Assembly: GCA_018524725.1 (NCBI GenBank)
Contig: JAEUWP010000259.1
Coordinates: forward strand, 1 to 64,000
DNA from: Podaxis mareebaensis
Lineage: Eukaryota > Basidiomycota > Agaricomycetes > Agaricales > Agaricaceae
Length of the DNA: 64,000 nucleotides
Reading direction: 5' to 3'
Shown here: piece after piece, positions 57,902-64,000 of the stretch
How the letters are laid out: each line of letters starts with the position of its first letter
Position numbering within the stretch: the stretch's first letter is position 1
The notes under the pieces: generated by a model
Databases searched by the model: none
Seen by the model: only the letters and a program-made list of their open reading frames with translations
What the model was told of the DNA's origin: nothing
Program-made: the position numbers and the translations under genes

Positions 57902-59567
57902 TCACATCGCTAACACCGAGTTGGCGTATACTATACGAGATGTGAGTCCCCTGTCTAGTGTGGAATGATGAAGCTGACATACGTTTTGAGGTTGAGAAGG
58001 TTGCACCAATAAAAAGCAGTACATCAGGCAGTGATGCATACTGAGTAGTACAATGAGTGAGTGCTATTGTAATAAGTCAATTTTCGACTCGGACAAACCA
58101 GGATCATGTAAACAATAGCTATGATTCTGGTACGTTGAAAGCATAAGCCTAAATCTTGTATTGTAGTAGTTGCTACTCACGTTGTTAGAAGTCCGGAGCT
58201 AATGAAAAATACGATGATCTTGGAGAGCACCACGTTGCTGGCGAGGCGGACGCCCTTGATCCTAACTTTGCTCTTGTTCAACACCGCACACATTCCCACC
58301 GTAATCCCAATGTCGACAACACATGTGATTCCAAATGCGAAATAGAGGATCCACTAGATATTGGATTAAGTCAGGTCATATCATTTCACTGCCTCAAACT
58401 CACCTTTGCCCCAGCAGCAAATTGTAGCAGGAATTCCACTTTTTGTCTGGATGCCGAATTAGTTCTTTGAATAAGCAGGAAACAAGAAGAAAGGCCTACA
58501 GCTCGACCAAGAATACTGAGCGAGGAGGCACGTCAACATCCTTAGCTATCGAATTCACGAAGAGACAAACCAATAACGGCAGCTATCATAGTCAAGACAA
58601 TGGTCAGATAGAGGTAGATGAGTTCCTTGATTAATACATACATAACGCCAACAATCCTCCAATCACTGTGAAAAGCTGAAAAAGGTCATGGAGAAACGCC
58701 TTAGACCAAGGGGGAATACGTACCCGCACGATGACACTGATAATTCGTCCAACATCAATACTCTTGCGCGTGACTACGACTTAATAAGAAAATGTAACAC
58801 AACGGATTTTAGCTTCACCCACAAAGATAGATCCGTGATAGGTAAATCCTGAATGGGCGATACAATTAATTAGGTTTAGACATGTCCCGAACAGAGGAGC
58901 TTACCCTTGAGCTAATAGCATCATGAGAACCTAGTTTACAATTCGTGGCTCGTTATACTCCACGGCAGCACCAACAAGCACGGAAACTCACATGCAGATA
59001 TCCAACAGCCTGTGTAACGGGAATGTCAGAGTTTGGGAATGAACATGCGTTCGGACGGACAGACTTTGATGCTCCTAAAGCGGAACCGAGTATGCGCACG
59101 AGGTGAAAATTGTTTCCAACGCTCAACGACCCCCGACGCACCATATCACTCTTGCAAACGCCACGTCATCCCCAAGGCCTCTCACTGTCCATGACCACAT
59201 CATATGAATTGAAAAGGCCGAGTGAAGAGAATCGATCAAGCTAATCATTTGGTCGAACCGACTGAGCGCTTAAAGAGAGGATTCAACGCACCAGATCAAG
59301 GCAACCTAGGCAGTATATTTATTAGACTGAAGTTCCGCCGGACTAGCGGTAACACTAACGGTTGCCTTAAGGATCCGATTATCCTCCGGGTACATTTTGA
59401 AATATCGATAGACTTGAGATAGGGTTATACCATAGAGACTATAGGGAATGAATATTAGTCAGTCCAAAGAGAAAGCATGAGTGAGCGTTATGAGCGTACA
59501 CACAACCGCAGACAAAGGTGAAGAAGGCGGCCCCCACGGTCCTGCTCACCTCATCGACGACAGACAT
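57902..59567 (-). CDS. DUF6534-type multi-pass membrane protein, 268 aa, 17 exons
   Basis: Exons on the minus strand: 59567-59500, 59438-59360, 59305-59292, 59240-59142, 59074-59065, 59009-58992, 58930-58905, 58848-58823, 58779-58724, 58675-58642, 58582-58571, 58515-58500, 58464-58404, 58353-58181, 58126-58099, 58040-57983, 57930-57902. They sum to 807 nt without a stop. Family hallmarks in order: RTVGAAFFTFVCGCVLYGITLSQVYRYF, NRILKATVALIW, LHSAFSIH, WSIKAVGYLH, LSRIYL, AKWILYFAFGITCVVDIGITVGM, the VVLSKIIVFFISSGLLTT helix, and LYANSVLAM. About seven hydrophobic segments are expected. The C-terminal tail after LAM is shorter than usual because of a TGA. One intron of 35 bp is suspiciously short, so one small exon may be wrong. 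Function of the family is unknown. Confidence 0.72.
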
Positions 59568-62500
59568 GTCAGAACAACAGTACGGAGTGAGGGAAGTGCA
59601 ATTAAGCTTCCGGCGAAACCAATTCCTGTTCATATACTAATCCAGCATGCCGTTGATATCTGGCAAGATGGATGCATGTTCCTTGCTGCCCGCTTAACAT
59701 TTGTCACTCGTGAGATCGATGAATAAAAGTAGACATCGAGGCTAGAACGGCTGCCGTTCACCCGCATTCTCATCAGCTGACAACGGACACCGTTGTGGCA
59801 AATCGCGTGCATAAATAACTTGTTCTCGCCCTCCCCGTTCTGATGAGATGCACCTCGCTGTCTGATAACAAGGTTGTTGACATTTGCCCAGAAGTCCCAG
59901 TACCTCATTGGTCCGAGCCTGTCGATGATTTCGTCAGGTAATAAGAAAATCGTTAATAACGAAGGAGAACATGTTTCCGTAACCGGCTCACATGAGTCGT
60001 TGCGATGGTGGCTGTTGGCTAAAAATCGTCTAGCGCCTGTAGGTTTTTCTGATGACCAGATGACCCGACTAATGATCGTCTCAAAGAGAACCCGGGAAAG
60101 GAAGGAGCGGCAACTACCGTGGCTAGTCTAGCTTTGTACAAGGCAAACTTGCGGCGAGTTCGCTGATGATGCCGCAGCGCCAAGGACAATTCAAGGGTTG
60201 GAAAGAGTCCGAGTCGTGTCGCGACTCTTGTCCAAGGGGTGAGACCAGTCTCTCGAGAGATTTCTCCCCATATCTTACCCGCTACCCTGCAGTACACGTT
60301 TTCCCGTGTTCACACCTAATTCTATATCATATTATTAACCTTGCGATAAACTGATATAGTGATCACGTGGGACTCAGTCGACCGTTGTCAAACCAGAAAA
60401 CATCAGTTCCGCCTCAAGCTTACAAGATATCCACCTGTAAGCAGTGCCATTCTCATCTGTCCCAACATACAGCCAGAAATTTATACTCCTTGTGCTACTG
60501 AAATCCTAAATTGGATGGTCCCTCTCCGGAAATCCAGGACATTGCGGCTGGAAGAGATCACTCAGTGCCCTACTAAAACAGCATGAAATAATCGGCGGTG
60601 GTAATTTGGGACTATTTCCTACTGAAGCAGTAAACAGATGTAGATTTGCCTCCCAATCGTGTTGGCCAAATGTCCTAATGAGATGTTCCGGAGTCCGTGA
60701 GTGGAGAATCAAGACTTCTGGCAAGCCCATCATTCCCCAGTGATCGTAATGGAGTCCTATATAAACACCAGTCTCCCTGTCCATTACGAAACTGTTATTC
60801 TGGTGCCCGAATACCCAGGTTTATTGATAGTAAATGTGAATGGAAATGTCATTTGAGAGTCCCTGGGGGCGGTATATGCAGTATTGTGATGCCTTCTGCT
60901 TGATTGTCGAAACACTTGCACATTTCCAGGCTTTTCGGCATGATAATTTCTGAGTCTATCAGCCATTTCTGCAAGCTCGAACCCATATCCCACTAGCAAG
61001 TCAATCTTCATTGCGTTCAGGCCTTTGGGGGCACGCAAATAGATTCCACCTAGTAGGTTTGGGGTGGGGCCGAGTATCTAAGACTGCCAAGGAGTGACAA
61101 GTCCTTATCCGTGGGAGGTACACCTCTTCATCCTTTAAGGTAGCACTGTCTGGCCGAAGGTGGTTTCTTCTTTCATGCACAAGTATCCTAGAGCCTTTTG
61201 GAGGAAGAATCATTGAATAAATTTAGAAGACAACGGGAGAAGAAAAACGGGATACCGCGGAACTCTTTTAAAACAACTAAGAAAATCTACTACACAAATA
61301 CTGAGCAGACCTTATACCCTAAAGTGACGCGTTCACCTGATGCAATAATTCTGACTTATTAGTCGGTTCTATCAAGATTTGGGCTTCGGGAGCTGCCAGT
61401 CCTAAGCCCTTTGTCCTGCTAACCAACCGATCATGGCTAAAATATATCAGATACGACAATTCGACGGTGTCCCTGGCTCTTGCATTTTCCCGCTCACCCC
61501 GGCCTCACCTCTAGTGTACCTTGGTGTAAGTGCAGTCAGCTCAAGGATCAGACGTAACGCGCCTGACCGATCTCTGGTCACACGTCCATGGCGGCTCCTT
61601 CATTCTCTAGGTCTCAGCCTTTTGATCGAGTTCACGCTCAATGTCCATCAATGACTCAACACCAACTTATGCACACTCAAACCTCATATGATCTAGTGGC
61701 ATGATGGGCTGACAGCACTGCCATCCCTATGCAAATGAAGCGGGCAAAAATGTCCAAATGTTCGTACGTCGGTCATCCAGGGGTCAAGGTGAGGACAGAC
61801 ATCTAGAACGAATGTACAGAATCGGAAACTAAGTGCGATATCAAACACAAACTTAGAGTACTGATATCCATAATGATGGCGGCTTCCATTCGCCATGCTA
61901 CAAGTTATCAAGGGCGAAATCAGGTGAACATGACAAAACAGGGACGAGAGTTTGCCAAGACAAACGAGGGGAGACTTCATTGGACTTTTGCAGTGTGCAT
62001 TCCGTGGCCTCCCGGAAGAGTCATTTGGCCGAACAGGATCCTTGAGCTTCTATCAGCCTAAAGCCGACGGGATTTGCCTGGTCTGCTAATAGGTCGTTCT
62101 TTTTTACCGGCCATCTGCTTTTAGCCCCGCAGTACTTATTCAAGCACATCAACTTCTTAACAACCTCCAGCCAACTTTCGATTCGGCTGAAATCCGCGAT
62201 CAATTTTCAGCCCCAATTCAAGGCCTAATTATGGTCATTGTCCGAACAGTTAAGACACCGGGGTACCACCTCTGTAGAACGTGGATGCAAGTATAAGTGT
62301 GTATGCTAAGAAATCGTCCTCTGCATTGACAAGCGTCGTTCCGTTTGCGTTTGTGCTTAGCCCATGATGCAAGTGGTACGCATTTATGGAAGGGCTCTGA
62401 GTTGCCGTCCCTTCTAAACGCCATCATCTTGTTAAGCCGGCGAGGCAGTTCTCAGGCCGCGGCTTTGGAACTCACAGCCTCTCCCTACACCATGTAGCTC

Positions 62501-63720
62501 ACATTTCTATTTTAACTTCTCGGATACTAGCGCTTTGCGTCATTGAATAGAATTATCCTTCGGCTATCATTCGTCCGGTTATTATGTGAGTAGAACGTAT
62601 TCTGAAAGATATGAGATAAAACATGCCTTTCCAATACGATACCACATACTTGCTATCGTTGATGGTGTAGTTGAAAGCTTTTTGAGTTGCAACGATCTAC
62701 TCCTTTATATATTCCACCCATAGCCGTTAAACTCTGCCATGACTTTAATGTATGTTCCAGTTACTGAATTAGCGCTTGTATCCCTCCAGGAATAAGGGTT
62801 CTTTTATAGCCCGATCAAGGATATCAGTCTGAAAAAGACTTTTGGCCACTGCATTCGCCCAAATTCTGATGCTTAACCCACGGAACTCTGTATATATTTT
62901 TCACAGACCGCCTCTTTTTGCCGCCCAGAGTCCATACTTTAATAAAGCCAAGTTTATGTTCCGTCAACTGCGCTGTACGTCACAGGAGTTATGAGCAAGT
63001 ATGTGGAAATGTGAGGGGGCATCGAAAGGAGGGCATAGCGTAAAACATCCAAACTGATCGGCAACCATACTATCGATTTCATCGGGTCAGCAACACCTTT
63101 CAGATCCTCACGGAACCTGCACGCTGATCTCAATTCATTTGACTTCTCGTATGTTCGAAGTCTCGCCTCTGAAGTACAGTACGAGAGACTTTCTCGTAAT
63201 ACATGACGAGAGTCTCGGGAGGACAGGTTCTTGGTACAATAATGAACTTGTATACTCTCACGTGCATGGTTAGAGTGTGACGTCTCAGCCTTTATCGACC
63301 CAAGAGGATCCTTTATGTAATAACAAGTAATGAAAGAGTTAAGGAAATAGGCTAAATATGTATTTTCCTACACAGGAAACTCATTTGAGCAAACCTTTCA
63401 AGAACCGTTATGAAGGAGCGTGCTGTGCTGCTTGGCTGATTAATGTAGTGCTCGTTCTGGATCGCGATGGTGCAACATTCCATAAACTGTCGAAATTTTC
63501 TCAGAAGAATAGTGCTCGAACGCTCGTTGCTATTCCCCACACCGCTTGAGACAACATCGCCCTGTGATCGGCTTCTGTCACGTTCAAGCTTCGATGGACG
63601 TTTCTATATTTATCCATTCTGTTCCCTTACGAAAGCAAAGACCGTGAGCGGACAATCGAGTTCCCGTCGTGGACCAGTCCCTTTCCTGATATGAACACCC
63701 ATAATTGACAGTGACAACAA
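59568..63720. other. Gene-poor 4-kb region
   Basis: No supported gene on either strand; the longest ORFs are below 100 codons and lack family features. I saw no tRNA, no TIR pair and no LTR termini. It may be the shared upstream region of the two DUF6534 genes, which are transcribed away from each other. Confidence 0.5.
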
Positions 63721-63727
63721 TTATAAA
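63720..63727 (+). promoter_or_regulatory. TATA box of the second DUF6534 gene
   Basis: ATTATAAATC about 90 bp before the start codon at 63,813, in a position suited to a TATA box. Confidence 0.4.
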
Positions 63728-63812
63728 TCTGTCAATGCAGGGCGGTCCATGATCACCTCTCCCCTCATTTCATATCCCTCTCCATTGCTTCAATAGCTGA
63801 GTCCAACAAATC

Positions 63813-64000
63813 ATGGAATCCAGACATGGTGGAGATACCTTGGCCGCACCTTTTGTAGGGTTTGTCGTTGGGGCAGTGTATGTATATCCTCACACAGTCG
63901 ATATCATAACTAGGCAAACCGCTCACGTTGTACAGGCTTTTTGGTATAACGATCCTTCAGTCATTCCAGTACTTTCTGCATTGTCACAAGGACCCTTTGT
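63813..64000 (+). CDS. Second DUF6534-type membrane protein, start only (cut by window end)
   Basis: ATG 63,813 opens MESRHGGDTLAAPFVGFVVGAV, then a 58-bp intron (63,878-63,935), then LFGITILQSFQYFLHCHKDPF. The intron position (after the Ala-Val, splitting a codon before Leu-Phe/Tyr-Gly-Ile-Thr) and the GIT-x-x-Q-x-x-x-YF motif match the first exons of the minus-strand gene at 57,902-59,567. The two are paralogues in divergent orientation. The remainder lies outside the window. Confidence 0.75.
   Translation, partial: MESRHGGDTLAAPFVGFVVGAVYVYPHTVDIITRQTAHVVQAFWYNDPSVIPVLSALSQGPF

Noticed and set aside
60019..60297. A 92-codon minus-strand ORF in the gene-poor region
   Set aside because: No start context, no introns, no motif; expected by chance in 4 kb.
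1..64000. CRISPR arrays, operons or bacterial mobile elements
   Set aside because: No regularly spaced repeats were found; spliceosomal introns and eukaryotic element families throughout.

Overview
The window is fungal, almost certainly a mushroom-forming basidiomycete (Agaricomycetes, probably Agaricales). The evidence is dense 45-65 bp GT-AG introns, a KDZ transposase, Ty3/gypsy chromoviruses, a Tad-like LINE, nwd2-type NACHT genes, DUF6534 membrane proteins, a velvet factor and the GH families present. I cannot name the species.

The window has two compartments. Positions 1 to about 37,280 are nested transposable elements. (1) 1-10,144 is a KDZ ('Kyakuja-Dileera-Zisupton') DNA transposon cut by the left window edge. 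Long inverted repeats flank four genes: an intact 479-aa protein, a 254-aa protein with an RNase H1-N-like domain, a wrecked short-chain dehydrogenase, and a KDZ transposase killed by three TGA codons. A solo LTR sits in its right repeat. (2) 10,423-11,825 holds a palindrome, an inverted LTR relic and a two-module tRNA-like (SINE-like) sequence. (3) 11,826-22,059 is a complete gypsy element with TSD CTGAG and two 1,365-bp LTRs, each containing a long ORF. (4) 22,146-23,096 is a TA-flanked TIR element. (5) 23,514-37,276 is a LINE split by (6), a second complete gypsy element on the minus strand (27,746-36,946, TSD CTCTC).

From about 37,400 the sequence becomes host DNA: a PX-domain gene fragment butted against a decayed GH18 chitinase, an intact secreted glycoside hydrolase (minus), a duplicated NACHT fragment, a frameshifted NACHT NLR gene, an NAD(P)-binding SDR, a VelB-like velvet regulator with a very long Gln/Pro-rich tail, and two DUF6534 membrane proteins, the second cut by the right edge. 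Gene-poor stretches of 2-4 kb separate them.

The strongest cross-cutting signal is mutational. Nearly every in-frame stop in the elements is TGA where related proteins have Arg, and nearly every difference between paired TIRs or LTRs is CG versus TG or CA. This is the footprint of methyl-CpG deamination. It also seems to reach the PX gene next to the repeats.

Exon borders were worked out by hand from splice consensus and family resemblance. For the genes called intact the exon lengths sum to a multiple of three.
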